64,000 nt of DNA, taken from positions 1,411,501 through 1,475,500 of the forward strand of contig NZ_JNLE01000003.1 in the NCBI RefSeq assembly GCF_000702945.1, given 5' to 3'. The notes under the pieces were generated by a model. It was not told the DNA's origin and did no database searches. It saw only the letters and a program-made list of their open reading frames with translations. The stretch comes from Clostridium sp. KNHs205. GTDB taxonomy: Bacteria; Bacillota; Clostridia; Lachnospirales; Lachnospiraceae. The position numbers were made by a program, and so were the translations under genes. Positions 54,901-63,235 of this stretch are shown here, in pieces; the stretch's first letter is position 1; every line of letters begins with the position of its first letter.

Positions 54901-55827
54901 TTACAAATAGATTACAGGTGCAACAGCCAGCAGATTTTCAATTTCCGTATCCTGCTGATAGAGTTTCGGTATAACCACAGCTTCGTTTTGTAATTCCATA
55001 TAATCAACTGTAAGGGGAGCTTTTCGGTCGAACTGTTTTGTAAGGACTCCTTTTTTTGTTCTCAGGGTAAGGTAATAAGGAGCCTCCTCCTGATGGAGAT
55101 AACCAGGCTTATTGGTATCAATAATGGTAAAGGTGAGCCGTTTCCTTTTATCATCGATTTCACACTTTGTTAACGGACCTTTGGAAATCCAGGTTTTCTG
55201 CGTTAGAATAGCAGTTTCCAACTCCTTGGAGATATCTCCATCAGGCGTCCCTTTTATAAAGGTTGCATATTGATTCTTCATATCCCATCTGCCGTGAAGA
55301 TCCATTCCGCAGGTAAAGGCAAGCTTCTCACCCTCTAATACCAGTGACTCCCACCATAAAAGTCCCCGCTGGTTTACCTCATGAAGGGGTTCGGGATTGT
55401 TGAAGATCTCGATGAAATCAATTGAAGAATAGTCCGTGATCTTCATGTCAAAACGGCACCCCCTGGCAAAAGGATGTCCGTAAGAGAAGGGATGGGCAAT
55501 TCCCACCAAGGCCTTCTTTTCTTTTGCTGCCAAAAAGAGCAGTTCGGGTTTATGGAGATTCACATTCTCCCAGGATACGTATTCTTTAAGGTTAAGACAC
55601 AGGATATGTCCGTAATAAGTGGTATATTCCATTCCGTAGATACAGTTTATTGGAAATTTGTTCTCTGTAAGCAGTGCAGCAATTTTTCTGTGCCCGGAAA
55701 TGGTGTTATGGTCAGTTATGGCAAAGGCATCGACCTGGTCTTCAATCATAAATTCCGTTAATTCCAGGGGAGTCATGCTGCCATCTGATTCAGTGGTGTG
55801 ATTATGTAATTCCAAACGTTTAAACAT
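54901..55827 (-). CDS. PHP-domain metal-dependent hydrolase (CehA/McbA-like)
   Basis: This 308-residue protein begins MFKRLELHNHTTESDGSMTP, the first PHP metal motif (HNH...D). AFAITDHNTISGH follows near residue 36, then GMEYTTYYGHILCL, GIAHPFSYGHP and TCGMDLHG, which supply the other metal ligands. These fit PHP phosphoesterases of the CehA/McbA group; the substrate is unknown. I chose ATG 55827 with GAAAGGA upstream; the longer frame from 55980 adds 51 residues without a ribosome site. Confidence 0.85.
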   Translation of the reverse strand: MFKRLELHNHTTESDGSMTPLELTEFMIEDQVDAFAITDHNTISGHRKIAALLTENKFPINCIYGMEYTTYYGHILCLNLKEYVSWENVNLHKPELLFLAAKEKKALVGIAHPFSYGHPFARGCRFDMKITDYSSIDFIEIFNNPEPLHEVNQRGLLWWESLVLEGEKLAFTCGMDLHGRWDMKNQYATFIKGTPDGDISKELETAILTQKTWISKGPLTKCEIDDKRKRLTFTIIDTNKPGYLHQEEAPYYLTLRTKKGVLTKQFDRKAPLTVDYMELQNEAVVIPKLYQQDTEIENLLAVAPVIYL

Positions 55828-56040
55828 TATAGTTCCTTTCTTCATGCCAGGCAGTACAAGTGAGTGTCTAAAAAACCATCCTTCCGTTTTGAATGCTCTA
55901 CTTTGCAGTCTTCTGCGCTGCAATTCTGGTAACGTAACATCACGGAATCTTGCCTTATCTTCTGCATAGTGGTAGCTCAAGCTCGGTACAAGCAGTCTTT
56001 CGTTACACCCTGGTGAAATAATAATAGTGCAATTCTGATG

Positions 56041-56496
56041 TCAGCTTTCTACCGTTAAGGTCAGCTGATAATCGGTATGGTCCATAATAACATTAAATAC
56101 TACCAGTGTGATCTTAAGAACACCTGCTATACCTGTTTGTGGAATGCAGCCATCACTGGTAAAGTCAGGTGTGAAAGTCATCTGACGGGTGGTAAGCTGT
56201 TTGTGTACGCCTCCTATAAATTCCTGATTCATAGTAACCAGCGTATGAATCTCTGTCTTCATTTCGCGTATGGCATTATTAAGTTCCTCATCAGAGTAAT
56301 TACTGATGCCATATTCTCCGCCGTAGGTATTAAGGAATTCGGACTTTATTTCCTCGGTGACTGCAGTAAAGCGTTGTTTATTAAATGAAAATTCTATATT
56401 CATGCCTTTGTATTCTTTGTCCAGGCAAACAGTATAGGATATCTGCCCCACAAAGCCCTTGTTCAAGGAGCCGCTGGCTTGAAAGTAAGTATGCAT
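56041..56496 (-). CDS. Conserved hypothetical protein
   Basis: This 151-residue soluble protein begins MHTYFQASGSLNKGFVGQIS. It alternates short strands and acidic helices (DEELNNAIREMKTEIHTL) and ends with a hydrophobic strand pair (ITLVVFNVIMDHTDYQLTL). There is no signal peptide. I do not recognise the family. It lies upstream of, and on the same strand as, the PHP hydrolase gene and may share its transcript. ATG 56496 follows AAAGGAAAGGATCC; the frame from 56601 lacks such a site. Confidence 0.6.
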   Translation of the reverse strand: MHTYFQASGSLNKGFVGQISYTVCLDKEYKGMNIEFSFNKQRFTAVTEEIKSEFLNTYGGEYGISNYSDEELNNAIREMKTEIHTLVTMNQEFIGGVHKQLTTRQMTFTPDFTSDGCIPQTGIAGVLKITLVVFNVIMDHTDYQLTLTVES

Positions 56497-56723
56497 GAGT
56501 TTTGGATCCTTTCCTTTGGTGTTTTGTGCTTTTATCCGATTCGTAGGGAATGAAAAGCACGGTTCTGTCTTCAATATACTACTGGCAATTATAAGAAACA
56601 AGATGTTGGCTACAAGTTATAGAAATATCCACTATAGTTTGAATGTTTATCCATTGTGGTGAGGGGGGATTCATTTTAATATGAATTTGAATTTTGGTAA
56701 AAGGCAGGGGTTGGCAAGGGGAC

Positions 56724-56937
56724 GGCAGTTTGCAGAACATAGAAAGAATTCATGCTTCGATTACAATATATAAGAAGTCCTAATTCTCTGAAGATTCTGT
56801 GCTTGGCATATCCTCAAACAGATAACTCGCTGCGCTCAGACAATCTGTTTGAGGATATAGCACAGAATCTTCAGAGAAAAGGACTTCTAATATATTTCCA
56901 TAGGCGCATTCATTCTTTCTATGTTCTGCAAACTGCC
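56724..56937. repeat. Long palindromic element, copy B
   Basis: The outer arm GGCAGTTTGCAGAACATAGA (from 56724) has its complement ending at 56937. The inner hairpin is 56773-56888, 116 nt as in copy A. Relative to copy A the core arm changes GCTTTTGTGC to GATTCTGTGC and ACTAAAACAG to CCTCAAACAG, and the opposite arm changes to match. It fills part of the 736-nt spacer 56497-57232; the rest shows no gene. Confidence 0.9.
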
Positions 56938-57232
56938 TGTGTCTTGATACTCTTTGATTTTATCTATGTTATATGAAATGCAGAAAGAGATTTTGAGATG
57001 TTACCTGTATGATACAGGTATTAGGTTATTGGTTATCAGGTGCTAGTAAAAGAGATACCAGTAATGAATATCAAGTTTAAATGAAAATATTAGAAAATAG
57101 AAATCAGTAAAATAGAAATTAGTAAAAGCAAATCCCTAAAATTAGTATACCAATGAAATAACAATTTCCCATAGATAAGGAAGAACTATAAAATTTAATA
57201 AGAAAGATTGCTATAAGCAAAAAGGTGTAAAA

Positions 57233-58141
57233 ATGAAAAAAGAGCTGAAGTTCCAAAATGGAAGATTTAAGATTATGCAGTTTACTGATTTGCATTATGT
57301 AGATGGAAGCAGTGTTGATGAGAAGACCATTAATCTGATGAGAAGTCTTCTTGCTGCTGAAAAGCCTGATTTTGTTATGATAACAGGAGATACTGTTTAT
57401 GGGGTAGGGAATCTGCAGGGCCTTGAGAGGGTACTGAAGCCTCTTGTGGAGGCTGAGATTCCCTGGAGTTTTGTTTTTGGTAACCACGATGCGGAGGAAG
57501 GAGTCGGCAAAGAGGTTCTGTTTAAGAAGGTTATGGATATTCCTGGCTCCATAGTGTTTCATGCAGAGGATTCCGGGTTTGGTATCGGGAATCACTATTT
57601 GGAAATTAAGAATGATAACTATGAGACGGAGTGGGTTTTGTTTGGAGTAGACAGCGGAAGCTACAATGTCTTATCGGATATAGGTGGGTACGATTATATC
57701 AGGGAGGAGCAGATCAGATGGTACCGTAAGGCTATAAAAGAGCTGGGAGTAAGTTACGGTGATTTTGCTTCGTTGTTGTTTCTCCATATTCCCCTGCCTG
57801 AATATAAGGAGGTATGGGAGCGTAAAGGCTGTATAGGTAATAAATTGGAGGAGGTGTGCTGTCCTGCTGTTAATTCAGGATTTTTTACTGCTTTGCTGGA
57901 GGAAGGTCATACGAAAGGTGTTTTTGCCGGACATGACCATATAAACGATTATATTGGGAATTTACATGGAATTCAGCTTGGATATGGGAGAGCTACCGGA
58001 TATAACACTTATGGAAAAGAAGGTTTCTTACGAGGAGCCAGAGTTATTCTGCTGGAGGAAAAGAACAAAAACTGCTTTGAGACCTATCTTCGTCTAGAAG
58101 ACGGCAGCATTGTTTCGGCTGTAGAAATATGCACTGAATAA
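57233..58141 (+). CDS. Calcineurin-like metallophosphoesterase
   Basis: This is a 302-residue protein. The full set of two-metal motifs is present: DLHYVDG (DxH, near residue 19), MITGDTVYG (GDxx), FGNHDAEEG (GNHD), LFLHIPLP (H) and FAGHDHINDY (GHDH). There is no signal peptide, so it is cytosolic. Its place between regulatory genes and the sugar importer suggests a sugar-phosphate or related ester substrate, by inference. AAAAAGG lies before ATG 57233. Confidence 0.9.
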   Translation: MKKELKFQNGRFKIMQFTDLHYVDGSSVDEKTINLMRSLLAAEKPDFVMITGDTVYGVGNLQGLERVLKPLVEAEIPWSFVFGNHDAEEGVGKEVLFKKVMDIPGSIVFHAEDSGFGIGNHYLEIKNDNYETEWVLFGVDSGSYNVLSDIGGYDYIREEQIRWYRKAIKELGVSYGDFASLLFLHIPLPEYKEVWERKGCIGNKLEEVCCPAVNSGFFTALLEEGHTKGVFAGHDHINDYIGNLHGIQLGYGRATGYNTYGKEGFLRGARVILLEEKNKNCFETYLRLEDGSIVSAVEICTE

Positions 58142-58155
58142 AAAAGTTTTGTCCA

Positions 58156-58184
58156 TTGTGAGAAAATCGGGATTTTTCTATAAT
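58156..58184 (+). promoter_or_regulatory. Promoter of the Lpl-type transporter operon
   Basis: TTGTGA (58156-58161), a 17-nt spacer and a perfect TATAAT (58179-58184). The spacer carries the palindrome AGAAAATCGGGATTTTTCT (58161-58179), a possible regulator site. Confidence 0.75.
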
Positions 58185-58215
58185 TGGGGTATATCAAGAA
58201 AGAGGTGTGAGCTGA

Positions 58216-59148
58216 ATGAAACAACCAAGGTCAATGGATAATAATTCTCTGGGTAGAAGGCTTATAAAATTTTGGCCCCTGTACCTGATGCTGGTGCCGT
58301 GTATCATTTATTATATTTTAATATGCTATGTACCTATGGGTGGAATTGTATTAGCGTTTAAGGATTATTCCTTTAAGAAGGGAATATGGGGAAGCCCCTG
58401 GGTGGGATTCCGTTATTTTGAGACCTTTTTCAATAGCTTTGATTTCACAAGACTTTTAAAAAACACCCTTACGGTTGGTTTGATCAAATGTATCCTGGAA
58501 TTTCCTTTTGCGATAATTCTGGCATTGATGTTGAATGAAATTAAAAATATGAAGTTTAAAAAGATCACTCAGACAATTACCTATCTGCCTCACTTTTTAT
58601 CTACGGTTATTATTGTTACCATGCTGCAGAGAATACTGGCTCCCAATACAGGAGTTTTAAACCAGATTATTGGCAGTATGGGCGGGGATCCCGGTACCTT
58701 CTTTATGATGGAGCCTAAATACTTCTTCCAATTGCTGTTTTCCATGGACCTATGGAGAAATATCGGCTGGGATTCCATTATGTTCCTGGCAGCCATCAGC
58801 GGAGTGGATCCATCCTTATATGAAGCTGCCGGCATTGACGGTTGTTCTAAGTTAAAGAAAATCCGTCACATTACCATTCCCGGCATTCGCGGTACAATTG
58901 GTCTGCTGTTTATTATGGGTGTAGGTGGTATGTTATCTACCGGTTTTGAACAGATTTATCTGCTTCGAACTCCCGGAAATATGACGGTTGCAGATACTTT
59001 GGATACTTTCGTGGTTCGGGTTGGTCTTTTAAACGGACAATTCGGGTATGCTACGGCTATCGGATTGATTCAGGGTATTGTAGGTCTGATATTGGTGGTT
59101 GCCTGCAATAAACTGTCCAAAAAATTTACAGAGGTCAGTCTCTGGTAA
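58216..59148 (+). CDS. Carbohydrate ABC transporter permease (LplB-type)
   Basis: This 310-residue permease has six hydrophobic helices. It begins after a short cytoplasmic lead with FWPLYLMLVPCIIYYILICY and IVLAFKDYSFKKGIWGSPWVG. The EAA loop YEAAGIDGCSKLKKIRHITIPGI near residue 200 contacts the ATPase. It pairs with the LplC-type permease at 61041. No ATPase gene is in the operon; such importers commonly share an MsmX-like ATPase encoded elsewhere. GAGGTG precedes ATG 58216. Confidence 0.93.
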   Translation: MKQPRSMDNNSLGRRLIKFWPLYLMLVPCIIYYILICYVPMGGIVLAFKDYSFKKGIWGSPWVGFRYFETFFNSFDFTRLLKNTLTVGLIKCILEFPFAIILALMLNEIKNMKFKKITQTITYLPHFLSTVIIVTMLQRILAPNTGVLNQIIGSMGGDPGTFFMMEPKYFFQLLFSMDLWRNIGWDSIMFLAAISGVDPSLYEAAGIDGCSKLKKIRHITIPGIRGTIGLLFIMGVGGMLSTGFEQIYLLRTPGNMTVADTLDTFVVRVGLLNGQFGYATAIGLIQGIVGLILVVACNKLSKKFTEVSLW

Positions 59149-59212
59149 GCTTGAATGCTCTCTACTGCTATAAGGGAAGCAGAGATAACATATAATTTAT
59201 GGGAGGAACATT

Positions 59213-60958
59213 ATGAGAAAAATATTTCAGAAACGCTTTTTAGCCACGGCTTTGGTTGTAGTAATGGCAGCTTCAGCTCTTGCAGGCTGCAGCAGCAAAG
59301 CAGATGATAAGAAAAGCGGTACAGAAAATGAAAGTACTGCTGAAAACAGACCGGATACCTGGATTGCTGACAGAACCATTACCATACAGGCTTATGTAGA
59401 TGATATCGGTAATAATCTGCCTCAGGATCTTAACAACACACCGGTTATGCAGGAGATTACAAAACGTACGGGTATCAAACTGGATATTCAGTATACACCC
59501 GGAGACAGCGATGCCAGTGTAATGGCAGCACAGATGGCTTCAGGAACCATTCCGGATGTAATTATTTCTTATCTGGACAATTCCACCAGACCGGAGTTTC
59601 CTATTTTGTTAAAAGCTGCAAGAGAAGAGATGTTTGCGGATGTTTCCGGTTTATTGCCTGATACAAAGGTTTATAAACGTTATTTGGAAGACGGTTACTT
59701 ACCTGATGATGCAAAGAAGAACATAACCTTCCGCGAGGAATTTAACGGAGCAGCTTATATCCTTCCTTTATACATTTCTGCCGAGGACAGAACCTTGGAA
59801 TACAATCCTCAGGATGCTTTTGTCGGTGGTATGTATATTCAGAAATCCATTGTTGATGCACTGGGAATTGATCCTACTCAGGTTAAAACTCAGGAGGATT
59901 TCTATAATCTGCTGGTTAAGATTAAGGATGGCGGCTTTAAAGATGATAATGGAAATGATGTTTATGCTTTGGGACCGAAATTCTGGGGCGGTTCTGTTGA
60001 TACCTTAAAGTATATTGTTCCCGGTTATACCTGGGGCGTAAGTGATGGCTACAATATTACGGAAGACGGCACCATCATGCACGAGGCAGATACAGATTAT
60101 GTATTTGATAAAATCAATTATGTAAGAAAGCTTCTGGCTGACGGTTTAATGAATCCTGAGTTTTTCACCATGGATCCTACTCGTGCAGAAGAGGTTTCCA
60201 GGTCACACAATTCTGCAATCATTGCCGATGTTCACAACTATCAGGATATTGTCTACACCTCTGATGAATGGATTCCTTTGGGACCTTTAAATGATTTCAC
60301 CGGAGACAATTCCAAAGTTGTACACGGTAAGACACAAAACGGTGCCTGGGCAATCTCCTCAGAAGCTGAAAATCCCAAAGAGATTCTTGATTTCTTTGAT
60401 TACCTTGCAACAACAGAAGGACATATTCTTAGTGAGTACGGTGTGGAAGGTCTAAGCTATACCATGGTGGATGGTAAACCACAGGTAACAGAAGATGTTC
60501 TTAATATGATCAATAACGGCGAAAAAGAAGCTCTTGTTAATAACATAGGAGCAGGTTTTGGAAATGCAGGTTTTAACTTCTTTAATTTCATACAGACGAA
60601 TGTAGATAATCTGGTGAACTTTGGTGAGAGCCGTCCCGGTGCGGCCTCCAGTGAAACTTTCAACCGCTCCGTTGAGATTGCAACGGAATTCCCGGTTAAG
60701 TTAAAATTAGTTCCTGGTCTTGATGCTACAGCGTATTTATCAGCAGATTCACTTACAGAAGTAAAAGCTAATATGGCATTATTAAACTACAATGAGATGC
60801 TGGTTCAGGCGATTTATGCAAGCTCTGACAGCGAAGTGAAGGATATTGTTGAATCCTTCAGAGCTCAGTTAAAAGTAGCTGGCAACGAAGAATTTATTGC
60901 ATATTTAACAGAGCTTTATAAGAGCGACAGCAGCGCAATCGATTTTTACAACAAATAG
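59213..60958 (+). CDS. Extracellular solute-binding lipoprotein (LplA-type)
   Basis: This is a 581-residue protein. The signal peptide ends with the lipobox LAGC (Cys near residue 26), followed by a Ser/Lys/Asp-rich linker. The mature protein has the build of large family-1 oligosaccharide binding proteins (NNTPVMQEITKRTGIKLDI near 79; YLPLYISAEDRTLEY-like region near 184). It captures the sugar for the two permeases flanking it. ATG 59213 follows GGGAGG. A strong hairpin after the stop may stabilise this most-needed message. Confidence 0.92.
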   Translation: MRKIFQKRFLATALVVVMAASALAGCSSKADDKKSGTENESTAENRPDTWIADRTITIQAYVDDIGNNLPQDLNNTPVMQEITKRTGIKLDIQYTPGDSDASVMAAQMASGTIPDVIISYLDNSTRPEFPILLKAAREEMFADVSGLLPDTKVYKRYLEDGYLPDDAKKNITFREEFNGAAYILPLYISAEDRTLEYNPQDAFVGGMYIQKSIVDALGIDPTQVKTQEDFYNLLVKIKDGGFKDDNGNDVYALGPKFWGGSVDTLKYIVPGYTWGVSDGYNITEDGTIMHEADTDYVFDKINYVRKLLADGLMNPEFFTMDPTRAEEVSRSHNSAIIADVHNYQDIVYTSDEWIPLGPLNDFTGDNSKVVHGKTQNGAWAISSEAENPKEILDFFDYLATTEGHILSEYGVEGLSYTMVDGKPQVTEDVLNMINNGEKEALVNNIGAGFGNAGFNFFNFIQTNVDNLVNFGESRPGAASSETFNRSVEIATEFPVKLKLVPGLDATAYLSADSLTEVKANMALLNYNEMLVQAIYASSDSEVKDIVESFRAQLKVAGNEEFIAYLTELYKSDSSAIDFYNK

Positions 60959-60969
60959 GATGAATTAAT

Positions 60970-61012
60970 GGGATACCGCATAGCGGTTTCGTATATCTCT
61001 ATGCGGTATCCC
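60970..61012 (+). other. Intercistronic hairpin after the binding-protein gene
   Basis: GGGATACCGCATAG (60970-60983) pairs perfectly with CTATGCGGTATCCC (60999-61012). There is no T-run, so partial termination or 3'-end protection is more likely than full termination. Confidence 0.75.
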
Positions 61013-61040
61013 GATGAATGAAAGGACAGGGTGTGTTCGT

Positions 61041-61943
61041 ATGAAAACAAAAAGCAGGATAAAAGCCACTGGCTCAGAACAGGCTCTTCAGATTCTTATT
61101 TACATTATTATAACCGTACTTTGCCTGATTATAATTCTACCCTGTATCAATATCGTGGCATTGTCCTTTAATGACGGTAAGGATGCTGCAAAGGGCGGAA
61201 TTTATTTTTGGACCAGAGTTTTTACCTTGGATAACTATAAAGAAGTTTTTCGTGACGGCAAGATCATGAATGCTTATAAGATAACCATCGCCCGTACAGT
61301 TATCGGGACGGTGGCAAGTTTATTGGTTACCTCTTTTGCGGCTTATGCATTAAAGGAAAAGGATTTGCCGGGAAGAAAAATTATCACAATATTAATTACC
61401 TTTACCATGTTATTCAGCGGCGGTATGATACCGACTTATATTCAGTTTAATAAACTGGGGTTAGTGAATAACTTTTGGGTATATGTAGTGCCAAGCTTAG
61501 TGAGCGTTACCTATTTACTGATGATGAGAACCTTTTTTGAAAATATACCTGTCAGTCTGGAGGAATCGGCGAAGCTGGATGGCTGCGGATACTTCAGAAC
61601 TTTTGCAAGAATCATATTACCTCTTAGTAAACCTGTACTTGCTGTTATTGGACTGTATACAGCAGTAAACCATTGGAATGATTGGTTTGCAGGCTCCTTT
61701 TATATGAGAACCAGTGAGTTATGGCCCGTTCAGACGGTTTTACAGCAGATGTTGTCCAAAGCTATGGGAGCAAAGAATGTATCTACAGTAGCTCAGGCAA
61801 TTGCACAAAATGCTAATACAGTTACGACTGATTCCCTGAAAATGGCGGCAGTGGTAGTTACGACAGTTCCTATTCTCTGTGTATATCCCTTTGTACAGAA
61901 ATATTTTGCCCAGGGTGCATTGATTGGAGCTGTAAAAGAATAA
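61041..61943 (+). CDS. Carbohydrate ABC transporter permease (LplC-type)
   Basis: This 300-residue permease has six helices. The first is near residues 14-37 (LIYIIITVLCLIIILPCINI). The EAA loop ESAKLDGCGYFRTFARIILP lies near 180, and the terminal YFAQGALIGAVKE is typical of the LplC/YtcP group. ATG 61041 is preferred because CAGGG lies upstream, while ATG 61014 begins on the edge of the hairpin with no ribosome site. It completes the importer with the permease at 58216 and the binding protein. Confidence 0.93.
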   Translation: MKTKSRIKATGSEQALQILIYIIITVLCLIIILPCINIVALSFNDGKDAAKGGIYFWTRVFTLDNYKEVFRDGKIMNAYKITIARTVIGTVASLLVTSFAAYALKEKDLPGRKIITILITFTMLFSGGMIPTYIQFNKLGLVNNFWVYVVPSLVSVTYLLMMRTFFENIPVSLEESAKLDGCGYFRTFARIILPLSKPVLAVIGLYTAVNHWNDWFAGSFYMRTSELWPVQTVLQQMLSKAMGAKNVSTVAQAIAQNANTVTTDSLKMAAVVVTTVPILCVYPFVQKYFAQGALIGAVKE

Positions 61944-62015
61944 CAAAATACGAACATAGAGATTCTTTACCATTGTCTGATAATTAATATGATTATAAAT
62001 ATGCTATTAATTATA

Positions 62016-62200
62016 TTTGATGGTAAAGTTTTTTTTATAGAATTTGATGGTAAAGTTCTTTTATAGAATTTAATGGTAAAAGTTCTTTTATAGAATTTAA
62101 TGGTAAAAGTTCTTTTATAGAATTTGATGGTAAAGTTCTTTTATAAGAATTTGATGGTAAAGTTTTTTTATAGAATTTCATGCTAAAGTTTTTATATAGA
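62016..62200 (+). repeat. Seven 26-27 bp tandem repeats
   Basis: Units read TTTGATGGTAAAGTTCTTTT plus ATAGAA, with T/A variants and single-base slippage. They fill most of the 309-nt spacer between the permease and PfkB genes. The minus strand stays open for 62 codons through it, but this is repeat-derived. Confidence 0.88.
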
Positions 62201-62252
62201 ATACAGAGGATGTAAATTTTCAATTTATGTAAAAAGTCATAAGGAGGAAGAA

Positions 62253-63188
62253 ATGAAAGAAAAAAAGTGGGATGCTTTCGTCTATGGCGATGTTAATATA
62301 GATATAGTAATACCCGGTGTGGAGAAGTTTCCGGCACCCGGGGAAGAAGACTTGGTTGATTGTATGGATACCTTTGTGGGAGGTGGAGCAGCCCTTTTCA
62401 CGCTGGGACTTGGGAAACTGGGCTTAAACCCGGTATTTCAAGGCAGTATTGGTGAGGATTGTTACGGAAAGTTTATAAAAGATGAGTTTTTAAAGAATAA
62501 TGTGGATGATTCGCTGCTGACTATCAGCAGGAATAATAAAACAGGCATATCCCTTAGTTTTACCAATGAAAAGGACCGCTCTTTTCTTACTTACCAGGGA
62601 ACAAATGCAGAGATAGATTTAGCAGCAATTGATTTTAATAAATTGGCGCAAGCCAGACATATTCATGTTACCCAATATGCAGGCCGTAAAAACCATGAAC
62701 AGTATCTTTCCCTGTTAAAGAAGATAAAAGAGGCAGGGGATATTACTGTTAGTTTTGATGTGGGCTGGGACAGCAGCGGAGAGTGGTTTAAGGGAATTTA
62801 TGAGTTGTTTCCCTATATTGATGTACTGTTCATGAATGAAACGGAAGCAATTCATTATTCCGGAAAAGCGGAGGCAAAGGAAGCAATAGAAGATTTTTCA
62901 AAGTATTGCAGGATCGCAGCGGCAAAGCTTGGAAAGAAAGGCTCTATTGCTGTTTCGGAAGGCGAGTTTTATGAGGCTCAGCCTTTTACGGTAACTGCCG
63001 TAGACACCACCGGAGCAGGAGATTCCTTTAACGCAGGCTTTATCTATGGCTTCCTTAAGGGAAAACCTGTGAGAGAGTGCCTTTTAACCGGAAATGCCTG
63101 CGGTGCAAGATCTGTTACCGCCTATGGCGGTAATACAGCGTTTCCTACTCAGGAAGAATTACTTAAATTTCTGAAAGAACAAGGTTAA
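62253..63188 (+). CDS. PfkB-family carbohydrate kinase
   Basis: This 311-residue protein starts WDAFVYGDVNIDIVIPGV and has TFVGGGAALFTLGLGKLGL near residue 45 (sugar-binding GG). The catalytic signature DTTGAGDSFNAGFIYG near 252 contains the Asp base. Ribokinase-fold kinases phosphorylate sugars or nucleosides; the substrate is not predictable here. Given the neighbours, it is likely to phosphorylate a product of the imported glycoside. AAGGAGG precedes ATG 62253. Confidence 0.9.
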   Translation: MKEKKWDAFVYGDVNIDIVIPGVEKFPAPGEEDLVDCMDTFVGGGAALFTLGLGKLGLNPVFQGSIGEDCYGKFIKDEFLKNNVDDSLLTISRNNKTGISLSFTNEKDRSFLTYQGTNAEIDLAAIDFNKLAQARHIHVTQYAGRKNHEQYLSLLKKIKEAGDITVSFDVGWDSSGEWFKGIYELFPYIDVLFMNETEAIHYSGKAEAKEAIEDFSKYCRIAAAKLGKKGSIAVSEGEFYEAQPFTVTAVDTTGAGDSFNAGFIYGFLKGKPVRECLLTGNACGARSVTAYGGNTAFPTQEELLKFLKEQG

Positions 63189-63235
63189 TTTTATTAGATT
63201 TTGTGCCGTCTAAGGACAGCGAAATGGAGGAAAAT

